From: Paenibacillus tyrphae
Lineage (GTDB): Bacteria; Bacillota; Bacilli; Paenibacillales; NBRC-103111
NCBI RefSeq assembly: GCF_024158745.1
Contig: NZ_JAMZAW010000022.1
Coordinates: forward strand, 1 to 64,000
DNA length: 64,000 bases
Direction: 5' to 3'
This document shows, piece after piece, positions 34,801 through 43,114 of the stretch. The notes under the pieces were generated by a model. That model had not been told where the DNA came from, ran no database searches, and was given only the letters and a program-made list of their open reading frames with translations. Position 1 is the stretch's first letter. Every line of letters begins with the position of its first letter. Position numbers and translations under genes: made by a program.

Positions 34801-34814
34801 TGGAAGCGTTTTCC
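34801..34814. promoter_or_regulatory. Possible cre site between eutC and the small peptide gene
   Basis: TGGAAGCGTTTTCC matches 12 of 14 positions of the CcpA core and is itself nearly palindromic (GGAA..TTCC). It sits immediately after the eutC stop. Either an internal roadblock or part of a promoter for the peptide and permease genes; no clear -35/-10 was found beside it. Confidence 0.4.
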
Positions 34815-34816
34815 CA

Positions 34817-35788
34817 TTAGATTTCCAAGCGGACTCCGCTTGCTTGCTGTTCAATCATTTTTTTCAGGATCGTGCCGATGTGGGCGCCTGCTTCGACCGG
34901 AGGCGTGCCGCCACGGTGAATGTTGGAGACGACGGTGCGGTCGCTTTCAACCGTTCCCTGCCGTGGGCGGAAGCACATATAGGCGCTCATCGATTTCGAC
35001 GATACGAGTCCCGGCCGCTCGCCAATCAAGAGCACGAGTACCTCCGGCTGCAGCAGCTCGCCGATCTGATCCATGACGGCCACGCGCCCGCCGCGCACGA
35101 AAAACGGGGTACCGGTTTTCAAGCCGTAGGCTTCGAGCGAATCCAGCAAGGACGGATAGACGTCGCGCAAATTGGCGTCGACTGCGTTCGCGCTCAAGCC
35201 GTCCGAAACGACCACCTGTACCTGCGGCTTCATGACGCACTGCTTGCGAATCAGCTCAATGCCCTCGTCCGTCACGATCCGGCCCATGTCCGGGCGCTTC
35301 AAATAATTTTCGGTGTTGCCGTAGCGTGTCTCCACGGTAAACATGCCGAATTCGTCGAGCACCGCTTGATTGACCTCGCCGTAAATGGAATCGACGGCAG
35401 CGGCGTGATCGCAGCGGAATTTGAGCATTTCCCGGGTCAACGGCCGCGTTCCCGCCCGCCATACGCCGATACGCGCGGGCGTATTGGCCAGCAGCTCGTT
35501 CATGCCCTCAGCCCACTTCGGATTCGGGACATTATGCGAGGCCGCATCGCCGAAGCCTAGGATACCGCTCTCCTCCGCATGGGACCCGGCGTCCGTCACA
35601 GGAGATTGGCGCGCATGCTCTTGGCTACCGCCTCCCGTGCTTGGGGCCGTGTCTTGCTGTGAATCGCCTGCGTCCGCGGTGCCTTTAGGAGCCGGCGCAT
35701 CTTTTACGCCCGGCAAGCCGGCCGTGCCAAGCTTCTTCTCCAGCTCCGCCATCACTTGATCGACAAGCCGGTCCAATGAAATGGTCAT
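34817..35788 (-). CDS. eutC: Ethanolamine ammonia-lyase small (light) subunit
   Basis: 323 residues. It completes the B12-binding site of EutBC, which splits ethanolamine into acetaldehyde and ammonia. Residues 1-100 are a helical start (MTISLDRLVDQVMAELEKKL) with a long Pro/Ala/Ser linker, likely the microcompartment-targeting part; the catalytic body follows (RIGVWRAGTRPLTREMLKFR, RCDHAAAVDSI, VSDGLSANAVDANL, GERPGLVSSKSMSAYMCF). 36 bp after eutB. Confidence 0.96.
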   Translation of the reverse strand: MTISLDRLVDQVMAELEKKLGTAGLPGVKDAPAPKGTADAGDSQQDTAPSTGGGSQEHARQSPVTDAGSHAEESGILGFGDAASHNVPNPKWAEGMNELLANTPARIGVWRAGTRPLTREMLKFRCDHAAAVDSIYGEVNQAVLDEFGMFTVETRYGNTENYLKRPDMGRIVTDEGIELIRKQCVMKPQVQVVVSDGLSANAVDANLRDVYPSLLDSLEAYGLKTGTPFFVRGGRVAVMDQIGELLQPEVLVLLIGERPGLVSSKSMSAYMCFRPRQGTVESDRTVVSNIHRGGTPPVEAGAHIGTILKKMIEQQASGVRLEI

Positions 35789-35824
35789 CGCTTCTCTCCT
35801 CCTCTCGCAGCGCTATACGATTGA

Positions 35825-37186
35825 TTACATAAACAGTGTCGGGTCCCCGGCCAGCGGGGTCAGGCGTCCGTTTTCCATAATGCCCATCTTGACCAGCCAG
35901 CGCTCGAATTCCGGCGCAGGGCGGCGCCCCGTCATTTCCCGCAGCGTAGCGATATCGTGAAAGCTCGTGGACTGGTAATTCAGCATGCAGTCGTCCGCCA
36001 TCGCCACGCCGATGACGAAGTTGACGCCGGCGGCGGTCAGCAGCACGGACAAATTGTCCATATCGTTCTGGTCCGCTTTCATATGGTTCGTATAGCAGAC
36101 GTCCACGCCCATCGGCAGCTGCTGCAGCTTGCCCATGAAATGGTCTTCCAGTCCGGCGCGGATGACCTGCTTCGAATCGTACAAATATTCCGGTCCGATG
36201 AAGCCGACAACCGTATTGACCATGAAAGGGTTATATTTCCTGGCGAGCGCGTAGCACCGCGATTCGAGCGTCACCTGGTCGATGCCGAAATGCGCCTCGG
36301 CGGACAGCTCGGAGCCCTGCCCCGTCTCGAAATACCACAGATTAGGACCGGTTCCCGTCCCGTCGCGCCGAATCAGGTCGTCCGCCTCGTCGAGCAGGGC
36401 GACATCGATGCCGAACGCTTTGTTGCCCGCTTCGGTGCCCGCCAGGCTTTGGAATACCATGTCGGCGGGAGCGCCCTGCCGGATCGCACGCATCTGCGTT
36501 TTCACATGCGCCAGCACGCAGTTTTGGGTCGGAATCTGCCACTTGGTCATCACTTCTTTGGTCGCGTTCAACAGTTCCTTCACGCTATCCGCCGAATCGA
36601 TGACGGGATTGATGCCAAGGACGGCATCCCCGATTCCGTAGCTTAGCGCTTCGAACAAAGACGCTTTCATGCCTTGGATGTTATCCGTCGGGTGATTCGG
36701 CTGGGCTCGGCCCGCGAGCACGCCCTTCTGCCCGATCGTAATGTTGCAGTGGGTCGTCACTTCCATCTTGGACGCCGCCTGCATCAAATCGAGATTGCTC
36801 ATCAGCTTGGCGGCGGCCGCTACCATTTCGCTGGTAAGTCCCCGGCTGATGCGGCGTATTTCGGAGTTGCCCGTCTCGTGCCGCAGCAGCGTTTCGCGCA
36901 GCTCGGCTACGGTCCAGTTGCGGATTTCCGCATAGATTTTCTCGTTGACGCCTTCCTCGATGATCCGTGACACTTCATCGGTTTCCGGCGGCAGCAGCGG
37001 ATGGTTGCGAATGTCCGCCAGCGTCAGCTCGGACAGCACCAGCTTGGCCGCCATCCGTTCCTTGGCATCCTCGGCCGCAATCCCGGCAAGCTGATCTCCG
37101 GATTTTTCTTCGTTCGCCTTGGCCATCACGTCTTTTAAATCGCGAAATTGAAATGTTTTGCCGAGTAAAGCGGTTTTTAGCTTCAA
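35825..37186 (-). CDS. eutB: Ethanolamine ammonia-lyase large (heavy) subunit
   Basis: 453 residues, exactly the length of E. coli EutB, from TTG 37186. A longer frame extends to 37999 but is antisense-like and overlaps eutA; the TTG has GAGGGGG at good spacing and gives (M)KLKTALLGKTFQFRDLKDVM. Barrel residues for substrate and B12 are visible in ITIGQKGVLAGRAQPNHPTD, GINPVIDSADSVKELL, CVLAHVKTQMRAI and TGQGSELSAEAH. The start overlaps the eutA stop as TTGA, implying translational coupling. Confidence 0.96.
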   Translation of the reverse strand: MKLKTALLGKTFQFRDLKDVMAKANEEKSGDQLAGIAAEDAKERMAAKLVLSELTLADIRNHPLLPPETDEVSRIIEEGVNEKIYAEIRNWTVAELRETLLRHETGNSEIRRISRGLTSEMVAAAAKLMSNLDLMQAASKMEVTTHCNITIGQKGVLAGRAQPNHPTDNIQGMKASLFEALSYGIGDAVLGINPVIDSADSVKELLNATKEVMTKWQIPTQNCVLAHVKTQMRAIRQGAPADMVFQSLAGTEAGNKAFGIDVALLDEADDLIRRDGTGTGPNLWYFETGQGSELSAEAHFGIDQVTLESRCYALARKYNPFMVNTVVGFIGPEYLYDSKQVIRAGLEDHFMGKLQQLPMGVDVCYTNHMKADQNDMDNLSVLLTAAGVNFVIGVAMADDCMLNYQSTSFHDIATLREMTGRRPAPEFERWLVKMGIMENGRLTPLAGDPTLFM

Positions 37187-38661
37187 CGTCGGTCCCCCTC
37201 TCTGCCATGAAACGCCAGCGTCTTGACGACCACGGGAATCATAATGCCCGCAATCGGTTCCCCTAAATCGATATAATCTCCGTGCTCGACCTTGATCTGA
37301 TCGATGCACACGATCTTCGTCCGTTCCTTTAGCCGTTTTTCGAGCGATTGGCCGAGCGCCTTGGCGATGTCGGTGTCGCAAACGACGACCATCACCCGGC
37401 TGTCCGGAAAATAGGCGGCGAAGCTTTCGCTCAACCGGTCGGCTAATCGCTGAAGCGAGGCGTAGCCGCAATGTTCGAGCCCGGCCAAAGCCAGCGCGAA
37501 CGGCGGCGAGGCGTCCCGCTCGAACAAGGCTGCGCCGCTCTGCATCGTCTGCTCGACGGCTGCGGCAAGCGAGGCCGGCTGTTCGAGCAGCGACAGCGTC
37601 AGCTCCAGCTTGCACACCGGGAGGTTGCGGATCGGCAGCAGCGTAGGGTCCAGATGGACAGTAGCTCCGCTGATCTCCGTGCTCTGCATGCCCGCTCCGA
37701 TGACCGTCGCCCGTACGGTCTGATCGGGCACCGCCAGCCGGATCGGATATCGTGCGGCGCACGCTTTGAGCGTATGCGCCAGCAGCGGCCCGATATCGCC
37801 GTGCTTGGCGGCTTCGGCCAAGCTCTGCGGCTTCGCTTCCTCCATCAGCCGCCCGATGCCGCCGGATACCGTCCATTCTTCGATCGGCGGCACTTGCGGC
37901 AGCGGAGCGCCCAGCGTCAGCTTGCGGACCGTATCGCGCTCTTCGGGAGCCGTCATGCCCGCTAAATCGTCGAGCATGGCGAGGCTCATCGCCCGGCACA
38001 GGTCCTCAAGCAGGGCGTAGCTGACGGTATGCCCCGGCTCCAGCCGGTATCCGGCAGCCTCCAGCCACGGCCGGATCGATGGCGAGACGTTCGTCACCGT
38101 TCCCCCGGCGTTCAGCTCGATCAGGCGTCCGCCGATATGATACGTCACTGTGCCGACCGCTTTTCCCCGGTAAAACACGGCTGCATTGGCCGTCCCTCCG
38201 CCGATGTCGATATTGACGACGGCGCCGCGCACCTCCAGCGAGCGGCGGTCCGCTCCGGCGCCTTTGCCGGCCAGCAGCCCTTCGAGATCGGCTCCGGCCG
38301 TCGCGACGACGAAGTCCCCAGACCGCTCGGCCAGCAGGTGCACAATCCGGCGCGCGTTCGCTTTCGTCGCGGTCTCGCCGGTGATGATCACCGCGCCCGA
38401 TTTCAACTCTTCCGGCCGGACGCCGGCCTGATCGTATTCTTCGGTCAGAATGGCCCAGATCGTATCCGCATCCACTTCGTCTTCGCCGAGCAGCGGCGTG
38501 CTGTGGATCGGGCTCGCGTAGATCAATTCCCGCTGCGCGATGTCAAAGCGGGGAAGACTGAGCGCGCCCGACGTCCGCACCAGCTTCAGACGGCTGACGA
38601 TCATTTTGGTCGTGCTCGTGCCGATATCGATGCCTACGCTGGTAATCCATTGTGGCTCCAT
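37183..38661 (-). CDS. eutA: Ethanolamine ammonia-lyase reactivating factor
   Basis: 492 residues from ATG 38661 (GGTGAG eight bases upstream); a GTG five codons further up is the alternative. Actin-like ATPase fold: VGIDIGTSTTKMIVSR (phosphate 1), GAVVNIDIGGGTANAAVF (phosphate 2), VIGAGMQST. It releases damaged B12 from EutBC in an ATP-dependent way. 19 bp after eutV. Confidence 0.95.
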   Translation of the reverse strand: MEPQWITSVGIDIGTSTTKMIVSRLKLVRTSGALSLPRFDIAQRELIYASPIHSTPLLGEDEVDADTIWAILTEEYDQAGVRPEELKSGAVIITGETATKANARRIVHLLAERSGDFVVATAGADLEGLLAGKGAGADRRSLEVRGAVVNIDIGGGTANAAVFYRGKAVGTVTYHIGGRLIELNAGGTVTNVSPSIRPWLEAAGYRLEPGHTVSYALLEDLCRAMSLAMLDDLAGMTAPEERDTVRKLTLGAPLPQVPPIEEWTVSGGIGRLMEEAKPQSLAEAAKHGDIGPLLAHTLKACAARYPIRLAVPDQTVRATVIGAGMQSTEISGATVHLDPTLLPIRNLPVCKLELTLSLLEQPASLAAAVEQTMQSGAALFERDASPPFALALAGLEHCGYASLQRLADRLSESFAAYFPDSRVMVVVCDTDIAKALGQSLEKRLKERTKIVCIDQIKVEHGDYIDLGEPIAGIMIPVVVKTLAFHGREGDRR

Positions 38662-38680
38662 GCATCCGCTCACCACTCTT

Positions 38681-39274
38681 TCAAGGACCGAACCAGCGCT
38701 TCGGCCCGTCCTTCAATATTCCATCCGCCAGCTTGATCAGCGGCATGCTTTCCGCCATCGAGACGGCGCGCATTTTCCTGTACGCTTCTTCTTCATCCAG
38801 CGCGAAAGTTTTCATGACGATCCCTTTCGCTTTCTCGATCCGTTTCCGCTCTTCGATCGACTGCTTGAGCTGCTCCAGGTCTTTTTTGAGCGAGTCGATT
38901 CTTTCCTTCTGACTGAGCGCAATTTCGACCGCCGGGATCAAATCCTCCTCCGATACCGGTTTGACCAAATAGGCGGCAACCCCCGCACTGCGGGCGTCCT
39001 GCACCAGTTCCTTCTGGCTGTACGCCGTCAGCAGCAGGACCGACGTTTCCGTGTCATGCAGACTGCGAATGATGCGGGACGCTTTGATGCCGTTCATCAC
39101 CGGCATTTTCACATCCATAATGACCAGGTCGGGCTTGAGCGCGGCGACGAGCTCGATCGCTTCCTCGCCGTTCTTCGCTTCCCCTGCCACCGCATAGCCT
39201 TCTTCCTCCAGCATTTCACGGATATCCATTCGAATGATCGGGTCGTCATCCACGACGACGATCGAGTTCTGCAT
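38681..39274 (-). CDS. eutV: ANTAR-domain response regulator (antiterminator)
   Basis: 197 residues. Receiver domain 1-120 (IVVVDDDP acidic pocket, phosphoacceptor Asp in LVIMDVKMP, LLLTAYS, VKP), coiled coil about 122-145, and the RNA-binding ANTAR domain about 145-195 (KRIEKAKGIVMKTFALDEEE, AYRKMRAVSMAESMPL). Phosphorylated by EutW in response to ethanolamine, it should bind the hexaloop hairpin in the eut leader (47094-47109) and block termination. GAGGTGT precedes the ATG. Confidence 0.95.
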   Translation of the reverse strand: MQNSIVVVDDDPIIRMDIREMLEEEGYAVAGEAKNGEEAIELVAALKPDLVIMDVKMPVMNGIKASRIIRSLHDTETSVLLLTAYSQKELVQDARSAGVAAYLVKPVSEEDLIPAVEIALSQKERIDSLKKDLEQLKQSIEERKRIEKAKGIVMKTFALDEEEAYRKMRAVSMAESMPLIKLADGILKDGPKRWFGP

Positions 39275-39329
39275 CTTGACACCTCCTCATAAGTCCGACG
39301 AATATGACGCCGCTTGATCGGCGGCAGAG

Positions 39330-39529
39330 TTGAGAAAGTGGTCAATTGAGATAATCGAGGTTACGAAGGGGTGGGGTATCCACTTCCGACCGCTGTTGTC
39401 CTCGGGAAATTTGATTGAAACCGCTTATTAGCGGACATTTCCCGAAGACAAAGGCGGCCGCTGTCGCTTCTCCAGTGGATACCCCACCTCCGTTTGCATC
39501 TCTATTTTTGTAAACGACCACTTTCCCAA
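39330..39529 (+). repeat. Palindromic repeat element, copy C, inside the eut operon
   Basis: The shortest full copy (200 bp). Left arm TTGAGAAAGTGGTCAATTGA, then GGTGGGGTATCCACTTCCGA, inner stem CCTCGGGAAAT ... ATTTCCCGAAG with CCGCT-TAT-TAGCGG at the tip, right arm AGTGGATACCCCACCTCC, end TTTCCCAA. It fills most of the 283-bp gap between eutW and eutV and is flanked by an identical 17-bp sequence, ACGCCGCTTGATCGGCG, at 39307-39323 and 39537-39553, which resembles a target-site duplication and is itself a small hairpin. Confidence 0.9.
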
Positions 39530-39557
39530 CAATCCCACGCCGCTTGATCGGCGTCGT

Positions 39558-41000
39558 TTAGACCGGTTTCGGCTCCGCCGGGAAAAGCGGAAACGTAATC
39601 GTGACCTGCGTGCCTTCCCCGGTGGAAGCCATCTGCAGGAGGCCTCCGAGATTTTCGCGCACAAGCGTTTCCGTAATTTTCAACCCGAGATGACCCTTGC
39701 GGGCGCTATCGGCCGCGGCGGGCAGCCCTATGCCGTTATCCGCTACCACCATGCGGACGATCTGTCCGCTGCAGTAGAGCGAGATCCGAATGTCTCCCTG
39801 CTCGCGGTCGACGAACGCATGCGTCACGCAATTTTGCACAAGCTCGTTGGAGACGAGCGCCAGCGTGGTGGCGATGTCGGACGGCAGCGTCAAGGTGTCC
39901 CCCGAAATGGAGACGCGAATCGCTTGATCCGGCTTGACCGTGGAGGAGACGACGTTCTTCGCGATACGATCCAGCACATCGTTGAACTGGATCGTTTCCA
40001 GCCCGTCGTAGGCCAGCATCTCGTGGATGACGGCGATGCTGTTGATGCGGTTGATGCTGTCGCGATATATTTTCTCGACTTCCTCCAGCTTCGTACGGCG
40101 CATTTGCAGCCGGAGCAGGCTGGAGACGGTTTGCAGATTGTTTTTGACCCGGTGGTGAATCTCCTTGATGACAGCCGATTTAATGACGAGCTGCTTCTCT
40201 TTTTCCTTCAAGTCCGAGATGTCCCGGATCAGCATCAGTCCGAGAGCTCCCTGCTGCTGCCGGTTGATCGAGACGGTTTTCAGCTCCAACGCGACATGCC
40301 CGATCACAAGCTCCTGACGGACGATTCCGGTTGGTGCGAGCAGCGAAGCGCGATCAAGCTTGCCGTAAAACAGCTCGACCAGGCTTGAGCCTTCCGGCGC
40401 GCCGCCGTGCCCGATCTCCTGCAGCATTTGCCGGGCTCGCGGATTCGCATAGGTGATATTCGCCTGCCCGTCGAACAGCACGATGCCCTCGTGCATGAGT
40501 GATTGGACGCTGCTTTCCGACAAGGCGACCGCAAGCAGCGTTTCGCTGAGCTGCTCCGTCGTTTCGCGCAGCCGCTCCACGTTTTTTTCCTGCTCGACGA
40601 TCTCCGAAATGTCCTGCTCCATGATGAGCACGCCGATCACGCGGCCGGTTTTGGCCCGGATCGGGACGACATTTTGTCGCATCGCGATCTGCTCCTGGGA
40701 TATCCCCCGGGAACCGATGACCGGCTGGCCGGAAAGCAGGCAAAACATGACGGCCGGCTCGTTGTGCGCATAAGCGTGCATCCCGACCACCGATGAGCGG
40801 TAGAGCGACGGGGCCGTCGTGGGCCTAGCCTCGGCTACGACAAGCGCCGTGCCTTGATCCGTAAGCGGACAGTCGATGAATACGTCCGACTGGAACACGT
40901 CGGCGAACAATTGCAAATGTCGCGACAAATCTATAATAACTTCCACTTCTTCTGCAGATAAAAGGGTGCGCTCCGCGCACAGTTCGGCAATCGATGGCAT
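39558..41000 (-). CDS. eutW: Ethanolamine sensor histidine kinase
   Basis: 480 residues from ATG 41000 (GAGGG upstream). N-terminal H_kinase_N-like sensor (1-130), a coiled coil, a PAS-like domain (about 180-285), the HisKA_2 phosphoacceptor EIHHRVKNNLQTVSSLL (about 290-310) and an HATPase with NELVQNCVTHAF and DNGIGLP. Soluble, as expected for a cytoplasmic ethanolamine sensor. It pairs with EutV. The gene is separated from eutP by 156 bp that may hold its own promoter and from eutV by repeat C. Confidence 0.93.
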   Translation of the reverse strand: MPSIAELCAERTLLSAEEVEVIIDLSRHLQLFADVFQSDVFIDCPLTDQGTALVVAEARPTTAPSLYRSSVVGMHAYAHNEPAVMFCLLSGQPVIGSRGISQEQIAMRQNVVPIRAKTGRVIGVLIMEQDISEIVEQEKNVERLRETTEQLSETLLAVALSESSVQSLMHEGIVLFDGQANITYANPRARQMLQEIGHGGAPEGSSLVELFYGKLDRASLLAPTGIVRQELVIGHVALELKTVSINRQQQGALGLMLIRDISDLKEKEKQLVIKSAVIKEIHHRVKNNLQTVSSLLRLQMRRTKLEEVEKIYRDSINRINSIAVIHEMLAYDGLETIQFNDVLDRIAKNVVSSTVKPDQAIRVSISGDTLTLPSDIATTLALVSNELVQNCVTHAFVDREQGDIRISLYCSGQIVRMVVADNGIGLPAAADSARKGHLGLKITETLVRENLGGLLQMASTGEGTQVTITFPLFPAEPKPV

Positions 41001-41024
41001 AAGCAATCCCTCACGACGTCTCGA

Positions 41025-41052
41025 TTTATACATGCATCGATTTTATTGTCAC
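41025..41052 (-). promoter_or_regulatory. Possible internal sigma-A promoter for eutW-eutV
   Basis: Leftward strand: GTGACA (41052-41047), 16-base spacer, TATAAA (41030-41025). It would provide basal sensor and regulator before induction. Upstream, in 41060-41115, GAAGAAA/TTTCTTC and AACCT/AGGTT form two stem-loops without T-runs. Confidence 0.4.
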
Positions 41053-41156
41053 ACAAACCGCGCTGCGAAGAAAGCCCTTACACAAGGTAAATTTCTTCCT
41101 GTAACCTGCGCTTGCCGGTAGGTTTCCCTTTCGTATCTATTGCTACACGTTCGAAG

Positions 41157-41597
41157 CTACCGGTTCACGATGCCCAGCAGCAGTTCCTTCAGCTCGGCGA
41201 TTCCTTCGCCGCCGGCCGCCGACGTCAAAAGGATCTCGCCTTTAGGCAGCGATGACCGGAGCAGCGAGACTGCCCGGTCCGGATCGGCCTTCGGGTGATC
41301 GATTTTCGTAACGGCCCCGATGGCCGGAATCGGAAAGCCCCCTGCAAACCCGGGCGGAAAATAGTTCCGCTCGCGGGTCGCGTCCTGTATGAGCAAAATC
41401 GCCGCCGCTTGATGCGATGTCGCCATCAGCGAACGATAGTAAAGCGGATTCTCGCTGTACTCGCCGGGTGTATCGATCAGCCAGTCGTGGAACACGAGGC
41501 TTTGCGTTTTGACCGCCGCTTGCTGCTCGCCCATCAGCGCTTTGACCAACGTCGATTTACCGGCGCCCACGGCGCCGATGATCATGACTTTACGCAT
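41157..41597 (-). CDS. eutP: EutP/PduV-type small GTPase-like protein
   Basis: 146 residues. P-loop GAVGAGKSTLV, switch region DTPGEY, and the guanine-specificity position TKID. EutP of Salmonella is an acetate kinase-like or ATPase protein; the family's role in microcompartments is not settled. Three bp after eutS. Confidence 0.93.
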   Translation of the reverse strand: MRKVMIIGAVGAGKSTLVKALMGEQQAAVKTQSLVFHDWLIDTPGEYSENPLYYRSLMATSHQAAAILLIQDATRERNYFPPGFAGGFPIPAIGAVTKIDHPKADPDRAVSLLRSSLPKGEILLTSAAGGEGIAELKELLLGIVNR

Positions 41598-41600
41598 GGC

Positions 41601-41942
41601 TTACGACCTCGTCAAAGGAGCGATTGAAAATTTCAGCTTCTCGTGCAAAAATTCGTTGACCGATTCGATCGCCATTTCGACCGCGGATACGTCGCCCACG
41701 ATAACCAGAGAGCCGGTGAAGCGGTCCAAATAGCCGATATCGACGTTCGCGGCTTTCGTGGCAATATCTGCCGCGATGATCGCCGTTTCCGTCGGCGTCA
41801 ACGTCAGAATGCCGATCGCGCTCGCCTTCTCGATCCCGAGCTTCGTATACAGTACGGGATCGGGGTTGGCGATCACATGCGCGAGCGTAAGCTGTTTGCC
41901 GGGTACATATTCCTGAATGACCCGCTGTTTCTCCTGTTCCAT
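41601..41942 (-). CDS. eutS: Microcompartment shell protein EutS
   Basis: 113 residues, circularly permuted BMC domain of EutS/PduU type: RVIQEYVPGKQLTLAHVIAN at the N-terminus forms the small barrel, followed by IGILTLTPTETAIIAADIAT and GSLVIVGDVSAVEMAIESV. Forms hexamers of the shell facet. Confidence 0.95.
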   Translation of the reverse strand: MEQEKQRVIQEYVPGKQLTLAHVIANPDPVLYTKLGIEKASAIGILTLTPTETAIIAADIATKAANVDIGYLDRFTGSLVIVGDVSAVEMAIESVNEFLHEKLKFSIAPLTRS

Positions 41943-41952
41943 ACGCCTCCTC

Positions 41953-42234
41953 CTAACCGCCGCTATCGTCGCCGACTTCGAAGCTGTCTACAATGCCGAC
42001 GATCATGGCGTCGATGGGCACCATTTTACCGCTGAACAGCACGCGGGCCGGACTTCCCCGGGATACGATCACATTCTCGCCGACGCCCGCTCCGATGCGG
42101 TCTGCGGCGATGACCGGCTGCCCCGCTTCGCGGTCCTTGAAATCCATCGGCTGGACGACCATCAGCTTCAGGTTGTCCATGCCCTCTTCCTTCTGCGTGG
42201 CCCACACGCTGCCGATCACTTTCCCCATAAACAT
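41953..42234 (-). CDS. eutN: Microcompartment vertex protein EutN
   Basis: 93 residues, EutN/CcmL family: MGKVIGSVWATQKEEGMDNL, IAADRIGAGVGENVIVSRGSP, DAMIVGIVD. Pentamers close the shell vertices. GGGTGA precedes the ATG at 42234; a second ATG two codons in is possible. Confidence 0.95.
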   Translation of the reverse strand: MFMGKVIGSVWATQKEEGMDNLKLMVVQPMDFKDREAGQPVIAADRIGAGVGENVIVSRGSPARVLFSGKMVPIDAMIVGIVDSFEVGDDSGG

Positions 42235-42247
42235 AGGACTTCACCCT

Positions 42248-43108
42248 TTACTCCGCATACTGGACCGCGACGTCTTTCTCCTTCAGCAAATCCGCCGCCA
42301 AGGGAGAAACGATCGTACCTTTGCCAAGGATCAGCTTTCGCACGTCCGGCGAGGTATCCGTTTGCCGCTTAACCCATTCGGCGGTCAGCAGCTTGCCTTC
42401 GAACACGGCGCTGTCTGCCGCTGCCTTACTACCGTTCGCAGTTCCGGCTTGAGCACCTGCCGCTTCCGGCGACGACGTGCCACGAGCCGGCGCCTCGTTA
42501 CTCGGCTGGCGCTGCTCCACACCGCATTTGCGCACAACCGCTTCCGCCAGCAGCTTCTGCGGAGCGAACTCCGCGCCGAGGGCAGCAAGCTCGCGCTTGT
42601 AGCGCTCGAACAGCTTGACGTAAGGCTTCGGCAGCGTCAGCGTTTTCAGCGTACGCCGGTCCGCCCGTTTCAATCCGGGTATATCGTCCCCGATCAGCAC
42701 GAACTTATTCAAAACGAGCGCGGAAAACAAAATCTCCGCCTTCACCGTCCCTTTCAGCCCCTGCGCAGCACGTGCGGCGTTATCCACATCGATCTCGGGA
42801 ATGACGATCCCGTCGTATTCGAGCGGCAGCTCCAGCGGCGCGGGCGCATATTCGTCGGCAGCAATGATTTTTCCCGGACCGGCGCATTCGATTTTATGCA
42901 GGCCGAGCCATGAAGATGTTTCTCCGTCGAGAAAAAGCATATCGTAGCAGATTCCGCTGTTTTTGAGCAATATAAAATGGTCCGTGAACGCCTCGTGCGC
43001 AGTGCTGTCGCAAAACAGATACAGCACTTTGGGCTTTTTCACCTGCTCCGCCTGCATGGCCTGCACGAGCTCACGGACGATCGATTCGATCATCGGTTTG
43101 ATCTCCAT
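42248..43108 (-). CDS. Eut-operon protein of unknown role with an EutQ/EutT-like C-terminal module
   Basis: 286 residues. Residues 1-195 form a flavoprotein-like alpha/beta fold (VLYLFCDSTAHEAF, GIVIPEIDVDNAA, NKFVLIGDDIPGL) of a type seen only in eut loci (I recall a TIGRFAMs eut hypothetical family). An Ala/Ser-rich linker (195-237) leads to residues 238-286, GKLLTAEWVKRQ ... GKGTIVSPLAADLLKEK, which resemble the N-termini of EutQ (LITANDI..) and EutT (FITE.WLR..LTPSARELL). The same module opens the adjacent PduL protein. No enzymatic residues are recognisable. Confidence 0.7.
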   Translation of the reverse strand: MEIKPMIESIVRELVQAMQAEQVKKPKVLYLFCDSTAHEAFTDHFILLKNSGICYDMLFLDGETSSWLGLHKIECAGPGKIIAADEYAPAPLELPLEYDGIVIPEIDVDNAARAAQGLKGTVKAEILFSALVLNKFVLIGDDIPGLKRADRRTLKTLTLPKPYVKLFERYKRELAALGAEFAPQKLLAEAVVRKCGVEQRQPSNEAPARGTSSPEAAGAQAGTANGSKAAADSAVFEGKLLTAEWVKRQTDTSPDVRKLILGKGTIVSPLAADLLKEKDVAVQYAE

Positions 43109-43114
43109 GCTTCG

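Noticed and set aside
37187..37999. Upstream extension of eutB
   Set aside because: The Arg/Ala-rich sequence overlaps eutA in another frame; EutB has its normal 453-residue length from TTG 37186.
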